Source of the DNA: Allium sativum
Lineage: Eukaryota > Streptophyta > Magnoliopsida > Asparagales > Amaryllidaceae
Assembly: GCA_030737875.1 (NCBI GenBank)
Contig: CM060909.1
Coordinates: 34,771,159-34,835,158 of the forward strand
DNA length: 64,000 bases
Reading direction: 5' to 3'
Part shown: positions 12,430 through 25,725 of the stretch, piece by piece
How the letters are laid out: each line of letters begins with the position of its first letter
Position numbering within the stretch: position 1 is the first letter of the stretch
Position numbers and translations under genes: made by a program
The notes under the pieces: generated by a model
Told to the model about the DNA's origin: nothing
What the model saw: the letters and a program-made list of their open reading frames with translations, nothing else
Database searches by the model: none

Positions 12430-13261
12430 CAATATTCATTGAAAAATGAATAAAATCGATATAAATATCGTTCGTGTCAAAATGGCGTCAATCTAATCAA
12501 CACGGCTTCATATATTTCTATTTTCAAATATTCTATTTCAAATATTTCTTTTTCAAATATTTCTTTTTTCCAAACTGGAATGAGGCCCAATCCATTACCA
12601 TATAATGTTAATTATATGGATTTTCTACAACTCATGTATGAAATAACAACGATAAATAATCAACCATCATCCAGAGTGCACCACACAACTGCATGAGCAT
12701 TAAATATAAATAATTAACGTTTACACAGTCTGTCGACCAATCGATCGACATACAACTAAGCAATCGGGATTAGTGTACGTCAAATATCATCCCAATACCC
12801 GTGTGGGGTTTCAAATCAACAAACACAGATTTTTATTTGTGCAGTTGGGCGATGTATAAAATTTATCGTCCCAATCAATATCAGTCAAATGTGTGTATAT
12901 AAACAAATCGTCTGATTTGTTTATATTTATTTCATTTTAAATACACGTTACAATTCTATTTTCAACTACAAAATATTTTTAACTACATAAATATTTTATT
13001 TCATTTCACATCACATCACACAATCAACTACACATCAAAATCAAATAAACAAGCATACAAGCCGTCCATGGTCTGTGGACGACGGGTGTCGGGTTCTACT
13101 AAACACCGTCTGCATCCTAGTATATATTTTAACTAGAAAATTAAATTAAAGGTGAGAAGTTCTCACAGAGGGTTCCACTCCGCCGTGCTTTGCCCTTGAA
13201 CTACTGAACCGCCTGGATCGATCTGAAATTCCAGTACAGTCCTTTTCACGCTGTTCACATT

Positions 13262-13580
13262 AAAAATCACATTTTTATTTCAACGCTATAAAGATAAAAA
13301 TCACATTTTTATGTTATCACTTCTTGTATATAAAGATCTCATCTTTATATATTTATAAAAATCTTATCTTTTTGTTGTTATTCATACGATAAAAATTATA
13401 TTTTTACATAACAAAAACTATATTTTTATATTGCTTTTGAACCAATAAAACCACATTTCTAATTCGCTTCACATATAAAAATTCATATTTTTACTTCTCT
13501 AGTATATATATAAAAATCCAAACTTCCTTTGTAAAAAAAATTCGATTTTTATTGCTCTTCTACAAATATAAAAATTTGAT
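13262..13580. repeat. Array of short AT palindromes in the 3' LTR of A
   Basis: Many copies of the form ATAAAAAT..ATTTTTAT follow one another every 25-50 bases, each able to fold on itself. The array recurs at 20332-20690. Giant-LTR element B has an analogous array with a different core (TTACATT..AATGTAA). Confidence 0.7.
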
Positions 13581-14069
13581 TTTTATTCCTCTCCTTTTAT
13601 TTTTATTCATACCAAGTAAAATCAGTTTCTATGATAAGTATAAATTAGTTTTTCATACCAAAGAAAATCAATTTATAGGCTAAGTATAAATCAGTTTATA
13701 CTTAAGAAAATCAAAATCAAAAGAGGATTAAAATAAAGAAACTCACCGTGTTGTTCGACGTTGAACCGATGGGGGGGATTGGCTGCGTCGGTGGCATCTT
13801 TGGATGGTGGCGGGCCAGGCGCAGGCGGGGGTGGCTGCGACATTAGGGGGCGCGACTATCGAGGGTGGCGGGTTCGTGTGGATTTGGGGGTCGTCGTTCG
13901 TTTGAAGGGGAGAGAGGAGGAGTTGACTGGGGGGCAGTAAAGGCAAGGCAGAGGTGCGGTGGTGGGCTGCACCTATGGCGGCGGTCGACGGCAACGTGGG
14001 GGGGGGGGAGACGATCGCGATTTTTTTTCTTCGTTGACTTCTGAAAGAGGAGAGAGAAATGGGGGGGCC

Positions 14070-14090
14070 ATCTAATATATATATTTATTT
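14070..14090 (-). promoter_or_regulatory. TATA-like site in the 3' LTR of A
   Basis: On the minus strand an AAATATATATATTAGATGG stretch directly precedes the GC-rich leader-like segment. The 5' LTR has the same at about 21160-21175. Motif-based only. Confidence 0.38.
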
Positions 14091-14963
14091 TATTTTAAAA
14101 TTCGAAAAGTAACTTTTTATTTCGAACTCGAAATCGAATCCATTGACTGTCGTCCATAGCTAATTACCCCCAATCCGAACACAATGGGATATGTATCGTA
14201 GGCTGATTCGATAGTTTCGATCAATTTTCGTCAAAATCAAAATATAACTCTATATATTGAATTTGAACGCCCATTTCAATTTACCGCAGCCACATACGTA
14301 CTCTAAAAATTCCCAAAAAATATTTTCTAGCATCGTATTGATGATACGGTCCTAACAAAACTAATTTTGTCGAATTCTGAGACCGTTTGAAAAATGACCA
14401 ATTTCCAGTCGATTAAAATCAACTGAAACTGGTCAAACGCGTTTTCCTTCGCCACGCTCACATATTGATTCGAACAATTACGAATTTTGGAATCTAGCCA
14501 TAATTCTACATCCCGGATCCAACAAAAGTGGTTTCGTCGAAATCCGAGGTCGTTTGCAAAATGGCCATTTTTAAGGGCCGAAATTCCATAGCGACTATTC
14601 TGAAATTTCAACTGGACGTAACTTTTGATTCCCGCTATGAAATTTTGATTTCCCAGATTCGTTGGAAAGATATTCTCAAATAGATTCTAATATTTTTGGT
14701 TTTGCTAAAATCCGGTTTAATTTGCACCCTGTACATTCATTTGAATTTTGAAAATGAATTATCGAACTACCGCGCCATTTTCAATTCCTTTTATAATTAT
14801 AAATAATTATTTATATTCTAACTTCGAGCGATATAAATATATACGTTCTAATTCCATTCAAACTAAATTTTTCGTCATTATTATTTAAAATAATTCATTT
14901 TAAATAATCAAAATTTGCTAAAATAAAATTTTTAAATTGGCTCGGATTTCCGGGTTATTACAA

Positions 14964-14975
14964 TCTCCCCCACTT
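14964..14975 (-). other. Polypurine tract of element A
   Basis: The minus strand reads AAGTGGGGGAGA, one base before the 3' LTR (TGTAATAACCC). Confidence 0.88.
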
Positions 14976-15857
14976 AAAACTTTTCGTCCCCGAAAAGGAA
15001 CAAAGCTGAAAGTTGTTTAACTAATCAACTCAACTTTCATTATTTTCACTACCGCTTAAGTTCTTCAACTTTTCAGTTCTAAAAACTTCTCAAGTTTTTC
15101 AAAAATTGGGCTAACACCCTAAATTTTCGAAAAATTTCGCCATAACCTCCCCTGCACCGGGGACTTCGGGATATTTCATATAGCCTCCCATGGCCTTCTT
15201 CAATCCAAAAGAAAAAGAAAAAGCCAATCGGCTCATAAAATCATGATCACCCAAACAAAACAGTAAATTATGGTAAATATGTACCTATTTGTCGGGCAAA
15301 CAATTTTATTCTGCTGCTCTAGCCTCCTTGCTATGACTTGTTCAGTGTAAGTACATGTATATGCAAGCAAATGCGACTAATTTTCAATACAATTCACTAT
15401 TTGATTCAATTAGGCTAAATGGTTAAAAATATCAAACAAATAAACAAACAACACAACCATCGATCAATTAGTGGATTAACTTTTCAAATTCATAACTTTG
15501 ATACATAGTCTAAAAATCACATTTTTGATGGCAAGTCACAACAATAAGCCCTATCTAATTTTGGTTCTCACACCAGTGAATAGGAAACATATAGAAATCC
15601 CACTTTCGTCACTCGAACACAACACTGATGATGACATGGTCATTATCAGCATCATCTCCAGGCAACTTGAGTGTGATTCTATATCTATCCAGTATATTAA
15701 AACTTTGAATTCCCGTGGATCAGACGTATATGCAAAATCTATATATACTGGATTGTCCAAATTCAATATAAATAAATAATCAAATACGAATAATTGATTT
15801 AAATTTTCAAAACAAAAATTGTTTTCACTTTCAAAAATATACTCTTCACACTCGTTC

Positions 15858-15916
15858 TAGGATACTAATGATCCTATCTCTAACGAGTCATTCCTATTGG
15901 ATATTACTAATCCAAT
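15858..15916 (-). repeat. Two hairpin repeats beside the primer site of A
   Basis: 15858-15876 has TAGGAT and ATCCTA around a 7-base loop. 15896-15916 has ATTGGAT and ATCCAAT around the loop ATTACTA, a perfect 7-bp stem. Each is part of a ~40-base unit that ends in TCTCTAACGAGT or TCTCTGATGA on +. Homologous units occur at 31983-32081 (three) and 63968-63986. Confidence 0.75.
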
Positions 15917-15977
15917 CTCTGATGAATTCTTTCGTTTGTTTCTAACGTGTCTTGTTCTCTGAGCTTTGTAAACCAAA

Positions 15978-15989
15978 GCTCTGATACCA
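15978..15989 (-). other. Primer binding site (initiator Met-tRNA) of element A
   Basis: The minus strand reads TGGTATCAGAGC, an exact complement of the initiator Met-tRNA 3' end, two bases after the 5' LTR. Confidence 0.93.
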
Positions 15990-15991
15990 AC

Positions 15992-18900
15992 TGTGAAAAC
16001 CCGTAACTTCCCCTGTAAGGAAAGCGCGGATAGTTCGAGAACAACACACAAAAAAACGCAGACAGAAGAACATTTCATTGTATATTTTAACAATTCCATC
16101 AGAATACAGGAATATACAGAGTATGAATAAATATTACACAAAAAATATTAGAGATTTAAATTACATTTAAATACATCACAGCGGAAAATAATACAAAACA
16201 CAACTAGAAGTATTACACGGATACAGAGCTGTCCAAGTATCGTTCCAGCTGTAGATCAGGATCCTGTGAATATAAATCTGCAAAACCAAAACTACTAGCT
16301 GCCCGTGTCAAAATAAGGGCACCCAGAGTTCAGGATAAAACAATAAACTCCAGGTCAGTCATGGGACTGGTGTGAGAACTAAAACAGTTATTAATCTTTA
16401 TTTTAAAGTTAGGTAAATCAAGGGACCACGCCGTATAACATGGAACGTGTTTCCTCCCAAGAATACCAGTGCATAAAACAACAGCGCAATGCTAAATAAA
16501 GAATAATGAAGCTATTATAAGACGCAGGTCCCATCACACAATGCAACGCAAGCCGGAGGATAGGGTTTTACCTTATAGTAGCCAAAGAATTCTTGATACG
16601 CTAAATTTCATGTTTTATTATTACTATAAGTGTATAGTGTTAAAACAATTTCAATCATAAATATTAATCATAGACGGCATGGGTACCATATATCATGTCG
16701 CCATACTAGGCTCTACAATCAAAACCGCAAAGTCACGTATTGGAAGTTGGATTTCCATCTGTGAACCGAGGCAAAAGATAGTCCTCTACCGATTCGAGAC
16801 GCTCTAGCCCGTGTCTCAGGCAAGCGCGCAGACAAGCCTTGGATCGTCAGGGCCGGTCCACCGATGTGGATTAAAATGCCTGAACACTGCGTTACCCCGC
16901 CCTATGGGGTGTCAATGAGTCCAATGACTCCATCGGTCCCGGATCGACCGATATATCCGAGGCGCCTCGCAACAGCAACAACCACATAAGTCAAACTCGT
17001 CAAGGCGTGTAAAACCACTGACGCCACTTCTAGTTAGAAGGAAACGCATGCCCTCCCTGATGTCCTCTCCCGTTTCTGGTTCACAATCAGGGTGTAAGGC
17101 TCGCAAATCAACGTTACACAAAGCTATGCCACACAGGCGGTGCTTTGATCATCACCACATGACTTTGCTTTTCAACAGAAGCCTTGATCAATTGCCACTT
17201 AGGCATGCCACACAGGAAATTTACTCCATGCATTTGATATCCATCAATATATAACCCCTGAGCTCGTACGTCTCAGAGAAGGGCGTTAAGCAAGAGAATA
17301 AATTATCCGCCGCTAAACAGATATATATTTAATAGAAATCAATCACACAGAATAAAATCCAATGTCAGACACACAGTCCATTTACAAGTCCGTTCTGGGT
17401 CTGAACGAAACCGGAGGCACTTAGTACCCTACATTCCCATCGATCCCCAAGTACGTCTGTACGATCACTAACTGATTCCCTCCTCTTGGGTGTACGGCCC
17501 AATCAAGATCATCAGTAATCACCCAAACGACGTGAAGACCTCCGTTCTTCGACCACCGTCTTCATCCTTGACACCACGTCGAATCAGTTATTCAGAATGG
17601 GATAAACCCGGTCTTTCTGAATAACTCGCGTATATAATAAACAAGTGTTACACAAACACAACATACGCCTCATTCCAATTCAGAATATTCTTACACTTTG
17701 GGAAAGGATCCCATTAATTTTATCAAAGGTAAATTCTTTAAATTTATTCTTTAATCTCCTTTTGAATATCAATTCAAACTAGTCGGGATTAGCGAACCGC
17801 ACCGAAGTAATCACTTATTTTATTTCCCAATCCCAACCTATTTATCCCATAAAGTAAAACTGGTAATACTTCATATCTAACACCACGGTGTTATCGGTAA
17901 ATTCAATTACCATTTCACGTTCAAATCTAATTAAAGATTTAACTATCGCCTGGAGCAAAACTGGTGATACTCCATTCTCGACCATTCCAATCTAATTAAA
18001 GATTCATTAAAACTCCACTTGGTTTTAATCTTCCCAAAAATCAATATTAATGATTATTTAACTTGGGAAATCACCTCCTGTCTTTAACTGGGTTAAAGAA
18101 CCAATGTCATTTAAAACACGATTCACTATAAACCCAAAATCACATTTCATTAATTTTCGGGTTAAAAAACAAGTATTATTTAAAACACCGTTCACGATAA
18201 ACCCAAAAATCGATTCAAATTCAATTCCAATTTAATACCATTTAATCGCTATACTTCATTAAGTCCAAATAAAAAGATTTAATCTTTTTCTCAACTGGGT
18301 TTAAGAACAGTGTTAATGAAGACACCATTCACGACAAACCCAAATCACATTTGATATTAAATATAAGGCTCTGAATAGAAAATATATCGGCTTATATTCA
18401 ATATCAAATTCTACGACCAACAAATATCGTTTTGGAAATAACGATATATATATATATATATATATCTTTCAAATTTCCATAACAATATCCGTATAATCAC
18501 GAAATCCAACATCGAAATATTCCGAAGACAATTTCGATTCAAATCCACTCCAATGCAATTGTTGGAAATTCTGGTTATTTTCAAAAGCATTTCAAATCCA
18601 ATTTATTTATTTTAAAAATAAATAAATTATTATTCTAGTTCAAAACTAGTTCTTTTCGATAAAAAACTATTTTTATCTTTTCAACTATGGAGTTTTTCAT
18701 CCTAATTCTTCACAAATCATTTCTTATGATTTCACAAATTATTGATATTTTTAATAATTTTATCAAGGCCCTACAGTCGATTTCCATCAACGGCCACCGA
18801 ACTGCACTTACATAGACCTTTTTCAAATTTGATTTGGACATAATTCCAAATCCAACCATTAGATTTCAAATTTCTAATATTCGTTAGAAAGCTCTTTTCG

Positions 18901-21900
18901 ATATGAACCCAACAGTTCCGGTTTTAGGAGAATCCGACGGTCGGATCTCCCGCGATGTCCATTCGAAGTCAATGGTCGAAATTCGCGAACTGCCGCGGCG
19001 CGGTGCGTTCTATTCAGGCCATTATATATATATGTATATATATGTATATATATATATATATTATATATATTTCATCGATTACCTTTTTAAAACGTATTTT
19101 ATAAATCGTTTTTAAATTCGTTTTCACAACGATTTCAACTTCCTTTTCAAATTCAAATCAAGATTGAATTTTTCAATATAAATTCGTTTTAATTTCATTT
19201 TAAATCGATTTCAATTCAATTTGAATTTAATTCGAATTTCAATTCATTTAAATTTAATTCGAATTTCAATTCATTTAAATTTAATTCGAATTTCAATTCA
19301 TTTAAATTTAATTCGAATTTCAATTTAATTCGAATTTCAAACCTATTCAATATAATTCGAATTTCAATTCATTTCAATTTAATTCGAATTTCAATTCATT
19401 TCAATTTATTTCGAATTTTAAACCTATTCATTATAATTCGAATTTCAATGCATTTCAATTTAATTCGAATTTCAAATCACTTTCAATATTCATTGAAAAA
19501 TGAATAAAATCGATATAAATATCGTTCGTGTCAAAATGGCGTCAATCTAATCAACTCGGCTTCATATATTTCTATTTTCAAATATTCTATTTCAAATATT
19601 TCTTTATCAAATATTTCTATTTCAAATATTTCTTTTTTCCAAACTGGAATGAGGCCCAATCCATTACCATATAATGTTAATTATATGGATTTTCTACAAC
19701 TCATGTATGAAATAACAACGATAAATAATCAACCATCATCCAGAGTGCACCACACAACTGCATGAGCATTAAATATAAATAATTAACGCTTGCACGGTCT
19801 GTTGACCAATCGATCGACATACAACTAAACAATCGAGATTAGTGTACGTCAAATATCATCCCAATACCCGTGTGGGGTTTCAAATCAACAAACACAGATT
19901 TTTATCTGTGCAGTTGGGCGATGTGTAAAATTTACCGTCCCAATCAATATCAGTCAAATGTGTGTATATAAACAAATCGCCTGATTTGTTTATATTTATT
20001 TCATTTTAAATACACGTTACAATTCTATTTTCAACTACAAAATATTTTTAACTATATAAATATTTTATTTCATTTCACATCACATTACACAATCAACTAC
20101 ACATCAAAATCAAACAAACAAGCATACAAGCCGTCCATGGTCTGTGGACGACGGGTGTCGGGTGCTACTAAACACCGTCTGCATCCTAATATATATTTTA
20201 ACTAGAAAATTTAATTAAAGGTGAGAAGTTCTCACAGAGGGTTCCACTCCGCCGTGCTTTGCCTTTGAACTACTGAACCGCCTGGATCTGTCTGAAATTT
20301 CAATACAGTCCTTTTCACGATGTTCACATTAAAAATCACATTTTTATTTCAATGCTATAGAGATAAAAATCACATTTTTATGTTATCACTTCTTGTATAT
20401 AAAGATCTCATCTTTATATATTTATAAAAATCTTATCTTTTTGTTGTTATTCATACGATAAAAATTATATTTTTACATAACAAAAACTATATTTTTATAT
20501 TGCTTTTGAACCAATAAAACCACATTTCTAATTCGCTTCACATATAAAAATTCTATTTTTATAGAAGTAAAAATCATATTTTTACTTCTCTAGTATATAT
20601 ATAAAAATCCAAACTTCCTTTGTAAAAAAAAAAATCGATTTTTATTGCTCTTCTACATATATAAAAGTTTGATTTGTATTCCTCTCTTTTTATTTTTATT
20701 CATACCAAGTAAAATCAGTTTCTATGATAAGTATAAATCAGTTTTTCATACCAAAGAAAATCAGTTTATAGGCTAAGTATAAATCAGTGTATACTTGAGA
20801 AAATCAAAAGAGGCATAAAATAAAGAAACTCACCATGTTGTTCGACGTTGAACCGGGGGGGATTGGCTGCGTCGGTGGCGTCTTTGGATGGTGGCGGGCC
20901 AGGCGCAGGCGGTGGTGGCTGCGACATAAGGAGGCGCGACTGTCGAGGGTGGCGGGTTCGTGTGGATTTAGGGGTCGTCGTTTGTTTGAAGGGGAGAGAG
21001 GAGGAGCTGATTGGGGGGGGGCGACGAAGGCAGGGAGGAGGCGCGGTAGTGGGCTGCGCCTCTGGCGCCGGTCGACGGCAACAAGGGGGAGACGATCGCA
21101 ATTTTCTTTGTTTTATTTTCCTTCATTGACTTCTGAAAGAGGAGAGAGAAATAAGGGGGGCATCTAATATATATATTTATTTTATTTTAAAATTCGAAAA
21201 GTAACTTTTTATTTCGAACTCGAGATCGAACCCATTGACTGTCGTTCAAAGCTAATTACCACCATTCCGAACACAATGGGATATGTATCATAGGCTGATT
21301 CGATCGTTTCGATAAATTTTCGTCAAAATCAAAATATAACTCTATATATTGAATTTGAACGCGCATTTCAATTTACCGGGGCCACATACGGACTCTAAAA
21401 ATTCCAAAAAAATATTTTTTAGCTTTGTATTGACGATACGGTCCTAATAAAACCAATTTCGTCGAATTCTGAGACTGTTTGAAAAATGGCCAATTTCCAG
21501 TCGATTAAAATCAACTAAAATTGGTCAAACGCATTTTCCTTTGCCACACTCACATATTGATTCGAAAAATTACGAATTTTGGAATCTAGCCATAATTCTA
21601 CATCCCGGATCCAACAAAAGTGGTTTCGTCGAAATCTGAGGTCATTTGCAAAATGGCCATTTTTAAGGGCCGAAATTCCATAGCGACTATTCTGAAATTT
21701 CAACTGGACGTAACTTTTGATTCCCGCTATGAAATTTTGATTTTCCAGATTCGTTGGAAAGATATTCTCAAATAGATTCTAATATTTTTGGTTTCGCAAA
21801 AATCCGGTTTAATTTGCACCCTGTACATTCATTTGAATTTTGAAATCGAATTATCGAACTACCACGCCATTTTCAATTCCTTTTATAATTATAAATAATT

Positions 21901-22063
21901 ATTTATATTCTAACTTCGAGCTATACAAATATATACGTTCTAATTCCATTCAAACTAAATTTTTCGTCATTATTATTTAAAATAATTCATTTTAAATAAT
22001 CAAAATTTGCTAAAATTGCCAAAATAAAATTTTTAAATTGGCTCGGATTTCCGGGTTATTACA
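15992..22063 (-). repeat. 5' LTR of giant-LTR element A
   Basis: It matches 8977-14962 end to end, with the same landmarks shifted by about 7 kb. Hairpin repeats are at 18090-18341, the 27-bp array at 19222-19478, AT palindromes at 20332-20690, and the GC-rich stretch at 20830-21080. Differences are substitutions, array length and TA-run length (for example a longer TA run at 18445-18468). Confidence 0.93.
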
Positions 22064-25000
22064 GACAATGTGTTATTTACGTTCGTCTTTAACCCTAACA
22101 TATATTATTCGTGAAATTTATATAATTAAATCTTTAGACTAATGTTTAAAGATAGTTATAAAAGGAATATTTATTTGTTAAACAAATAGAATTAAAAAGG
22201 AAATATTTGTAAACCATTTACAAATAGAATCGTAAAGGAAATATTTGTAAAACATTAACAAATGGAATTGAAAAGGAATTATTTATTTAGAAAATAAATA
22301 GAATTATAAAGGAAATATTTATTTAAAAAATAAATAGATTATAAAAGGAAATACTTGAAAAATGAAAGAAGTGTATAAATTGAGAATTTTACACTAGGAA
22401 AGTTTAGACCCGTGCTTCGCACACGGGTATAACAGAATATGAATTTAAAGTGAATATTTAGGAGAAATTTGTTTTAACAGATAAAGTAAGAAGATTAATT
22501 TATAAATAAGGTTTTATGAATTAAGTAAAATATTTATCATTGGATAAATAGTATATATAAGTCAGGACTTATATAGAGAAGTAGGAATTGATTTCAACAT
22601 CGATATTTGAAACTGAATTTGGACGAAGAGTAAATTGGATAGGGTTAACCAGTTAGAGTTAATCGATTAGAGTTAAATCGAATTAGAGTTGTCGAATTAG
22701 AATTAGTTGAATTAGAGTTATTCGAATAGAAAATCGAATAAACTTAGTTGATAATAAGATATTCAATAAAGGAGTTAATCGAATATTAGTTATTCCAAAG
22801 GAGTTAATCGAATATTAGTTATTCGAAAGGAGTTAATCGAATATTAGTTATTCGAAAGGAGCTAATCGAATAGAGATTTCTCGAAGGAGAGTTATACGTC
22901 GAATTCGATTATATCGAATTCGAGAAAGTATTATTTACTTTCCGGTTTTTAATCAGGATTTGTTTATTTATAAATGAATTAGTTGTTGGCTTATTTATTC
23001 AAAATAAGAATATAAGTTAGCTTTCTAAGTTAGATATTTCATAAGTAGGGTTTCTAACGTTAGCGTTATAATAAATGTTTTTCATAAAAGAAGTAGATTC
23101 ATAATCTGAATCCGAGAGTTTGCGTAAGCAAATGATTGTAGAAATTGGAGCGATGAGCTTTGTCTATTGCAAGGTTAAGAACGTTGTTCAGTAAAGGCCT
23201 GAGAGGTAATTATACCCCAACTTGATTGACTTCCTTACTTAACTAAGAAATAGTTGAGGATCGATGGCGAGAGTTAGTTAGTAATACAGTTAAGTAATAA
23301 GCAATTTATGGATTGAGCGGTCGTAACGATGTTTTATACAACGTTAGGTTGAAATCCATATAAATGAGTTTTGGAAACGTTTTCCAAATTTAGAATCAGA
23401 GATATTTTCTAAACATAGAAAATGGAATGTTTTATTCATAAGGAGTTAAGAAATGGAGTTAAGCTAAATTAGAAACTGACTGGAGATTAGCTAAGTTGAA
23501 TGGTTTTCTAAGTGTCTATCTGATGTTGGTTTCGACCTTCCGGATTGATACTTAGGGAATTGTTCTCATACTAGTTTACAGTCAGAGACTAATAGTTGTG
23601 GAACAATAGTGATACGTAAATTAGCTATGGAAATGTTTTCCAGTGTTAATAACATATATTTTCTAAACATAGAAAATAAGGAAATATGAATATATATATA
23701 TATGTTTAATGATTTGATCGATAATTCCATTTGGAAATAAGATCGTTGTCTGCACACAGACATTTTTCATTTGATAGTTAAATCACCGACTATCAAAGTT
23801 TTTGACCATTTTAACGTTGTTAATATGGAGAGACCGGTTGGATTATTATCCGAAGAACCACTCCGTATTGGCATAAGCGTTGCAAACCAAGTATGCTTTA
23901 TATACTGAAGACGGAGTAAAGTGCAAGGGTTGTTGTATAAATCCTAGGTAGAGATTGCCTAGGATGGATGTACGGAATAGTGCCTTCGGTTTGTCCAATC
24001 CCAGGACAAATCTATATGGAAGAATGTCTGACAGAGTATATCTAAAGGATCGCGTAAGCTGATCTCTTCAAACGTAGTTACGTTTGGTGGCAGAGGAATT
24101 CGTTTCTCTTAGCTGTATACCCGTGGTATTTTTGGGGAAATCAATTTGTGATTTGGTGGGTATGACGATGTGGTATTCCAAGTAAATGAAGATATGATAT
24201 GTAAAAAGATAAGCGTAACTTCTAGCCTCACATCCGGAAATGAAAAAAGTCGGGCAGGCAGCATGGCTATGTAGGTCGCACCTATTAGGGTGTATAATCA
24301 CCTATCTAGAGAATATTCATTTGCTTCTTAAATCTATCAATGCTGTCCCTTATCGGGAAACGGTTGCTGATCCTAACCGTTGGTTATATACATTCGATAC
24401 ACTCAAGCGAAATGAGTGGTCGGTCATGTATGGCCGGGTTGCAAGATGTTCTTGTTGAACCCAGTGTATTCCTTTCTAGAGTTACACTATCAGAAGGTGG
24501 TTCCATACCTTGTCATAGTTGGAAATCCATTATCCAATAAGTGCTCGCGGTTTTGATTGTATACTATATATGTAGAACGTGAGATGAAAGCGTTTCTGCT
24601 AGATGATTATTATATTGTGGTTGATAGACACTATTGTAATATCAAAAGAATTTTGATATAAAGATTTTTTTTTGGATTCTCATAAGGGAAAAACCCGTTC
24701 CGTTATACGGCGTGGTCTTATGAGTTATCGTTTAATCGCTCAAACTGTTTTTAAATTGTTTTACTCACACCAGTCCCATGACTGACCTAGAGTTTTTTTT
24801 GTTTTATTTTCCCTAAACTCTTGGGTGCCCAAATTTGTACGGGCAGTCAAGTAGTCAGGATTTTATAGATATACTTGGGGAGCTTGGAGCAGGAGGCTTC
24901 AGGATTATATAGCTATAGTTATTTCCGCTGTGTTGTAAGTGTTGTACTCTGATAATGTTACTGTATACATATACTAGTCTTATTTCAAAGTTATGTATCT

Positions 25001-25199
25001 ATTATATATTGTTCGTTCCACTGTGAGATTCGTGTTACTGTGATGTTGTATGTTCTTCTTCTTCTATTCTAAGTTTCTATCTTATCTATTCTCACCCTCT
25101 AACTTCTTTCTATTAGTTTTCTGGTTTCCAGTGCAATGTGGGTTGGACTTGTGTGTTATTTGGTCAGCTCAAATTATACCGGAATTTCGGGACACTACA
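22064..25199 (+). mobile_element. Solo giant LTR (right half)
   Basis: It starts with the second GACAA copy and continues the LTR begun at 6261, ending TTTCGGGACACTACA. A purine-rich stretch at 22640-22870 repeats a GTTAATCGAATATTAGTTAT-type unit about three times (22755-22865). It includes ACACCAGTCCCATGACTGAC (near 24770), shared in reverse with the other giant LTRs, which places the LTR in the same family. No gene is recognised. Short frames such as 24240-24458 show no domain. Confidence 0.78.
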
Positions 25200-25725
25200 A
25201 AATAGTTCATTCTCATAAGATTCCAAAAGAAGTAAAGCAATAACTACTAATAATATCATAATAACGTCGTCTTCTTCATCGACTTCAATCACGACTTCAT
25301 CCATGGCTTTACCCCACCTACTGACTTGTTGGATGTTAAGGAGAGGGGGTCAGAGCATAAAGTTCCGTGTGACTGAAATATAGTGTTACTTAATGTCCAT
25401 ATCCTATATTTTAGTAGGTTACATATGTCAAGGTATGTCTATGCAACACACAACAAACATCAAGTTTCTAACCAATGGGGTGGATATCCAAGTCAATCGC
25501 CCATTAGTGTTTTTAGGTTAAAAACCCAACGAGGTGGCATTCTCGGTCACTTATAGCCCTATTAAGGGTGGATTCTTACGATCTCTTATAATCCCGAGGC
25601 GGACCCCTAGCCCTTTCAGACCCCATCCTAGTACGCCAACGTTCTTAAGTCTATTCTCTCATTTGTAATATGAGAAGTAGTATTGCGAACGTTACTACTT
25701 AACTTATATTACCCGGTGGGATACC
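25200..25725 (-). repeat. 5' LTR of the Tekay-type element, piece 2 of 3
   Basis: This 526-bp segment lies between the solo LTR end and element B, with no retrotransposon edge of its own. It ends with ATACC, the target copy duplicated by element B. No gene seen. Confidence 0.75.

Larger units (their letters stand above)
8977..14962 (-). repeat. 3' LTR of giant-LTR element A
   Basis: Content in transcript order (minus strand): degenerate ~150-bp repeats upstream of the promoter (14700-14280), TATA-like site (near 14075), and GC-rich stretch (14030-13740). Next come an AT palindrome array (13580-13262), a 27-bp tandem repeat (12429-12214), a TA microsatellite (near 12010-12060), three hairpin repeats (11341-11090) and a conserved 3' part. 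The only long frames are fortuitous (proline-rich 13743-13994; repeat peptide 12211-12453). Confidence 0.93.
14963..15991 (-). other. Internal region of element A (1029 bp, no protein gene)
   Basis: On the minus strand it runs from primer site (15989-15978) to polypurine tract (14975-14964). Next to the tract is a TTTTCGGGGACGAAAAG segment that looks like the end of a chromovirus pol frame. Next to the primer site are two hairpin repeats (15858-15876, 15896-15916). The 93-codon frame at 15498-15779 is not preserved in the homologous interior at 63600-63900, so I do not call it a gene. Confidence 0.85.
8977..22063 (-). mobile_element. Complete non-autonomous giant-LTR retrotransposon A
   Basis: It has perfect 5-bp target duplications GACAA at 8972-8976 and 22064-22068. 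LTRs of 5986 bp (8977-14962) and 6072 bp (15992-22063) both run TGTGAAAACCC to GGTTATTACA on +. They enclose an internal region of only 1029 bp. On the minus strand, primer site and polypurine tract stand in the normal places. No gag or pol sequence is present, so proteins must come from another element. The LTRs differ by roughly 4% over the first 215 bases by eye, a fairly recent insertion. The size plan is unusual: classical large retrotransposon derivatives have shorter LTRs and longer interiors. Confidence 0.93.

Noticed and set aside
12211..12453. Repeat protein with an IRISIHFNL-type unit
   Set aside because: A translation of the 27-bp tandem array. The other LTR copy has a different unit number and breaks the frame.
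15498..15779. 93-codon frame inside element A
   Set aside because: The homologous interior of C has the same DNA but does not keep the frame, so there is no sign of protein selection.
20784..21167. Proline/arginine-rich frames on both strands (also 13743-13994)
   Set aside because: They come from the GC-rich leader of the LTR. The two LTR copies of the same element do not keep the same frame or start, and no domain is visible.
24068..24540. Short frames in the solo LTR
   Set aside because: No domain, overlapping on both strands, and not shared with related LTRs.
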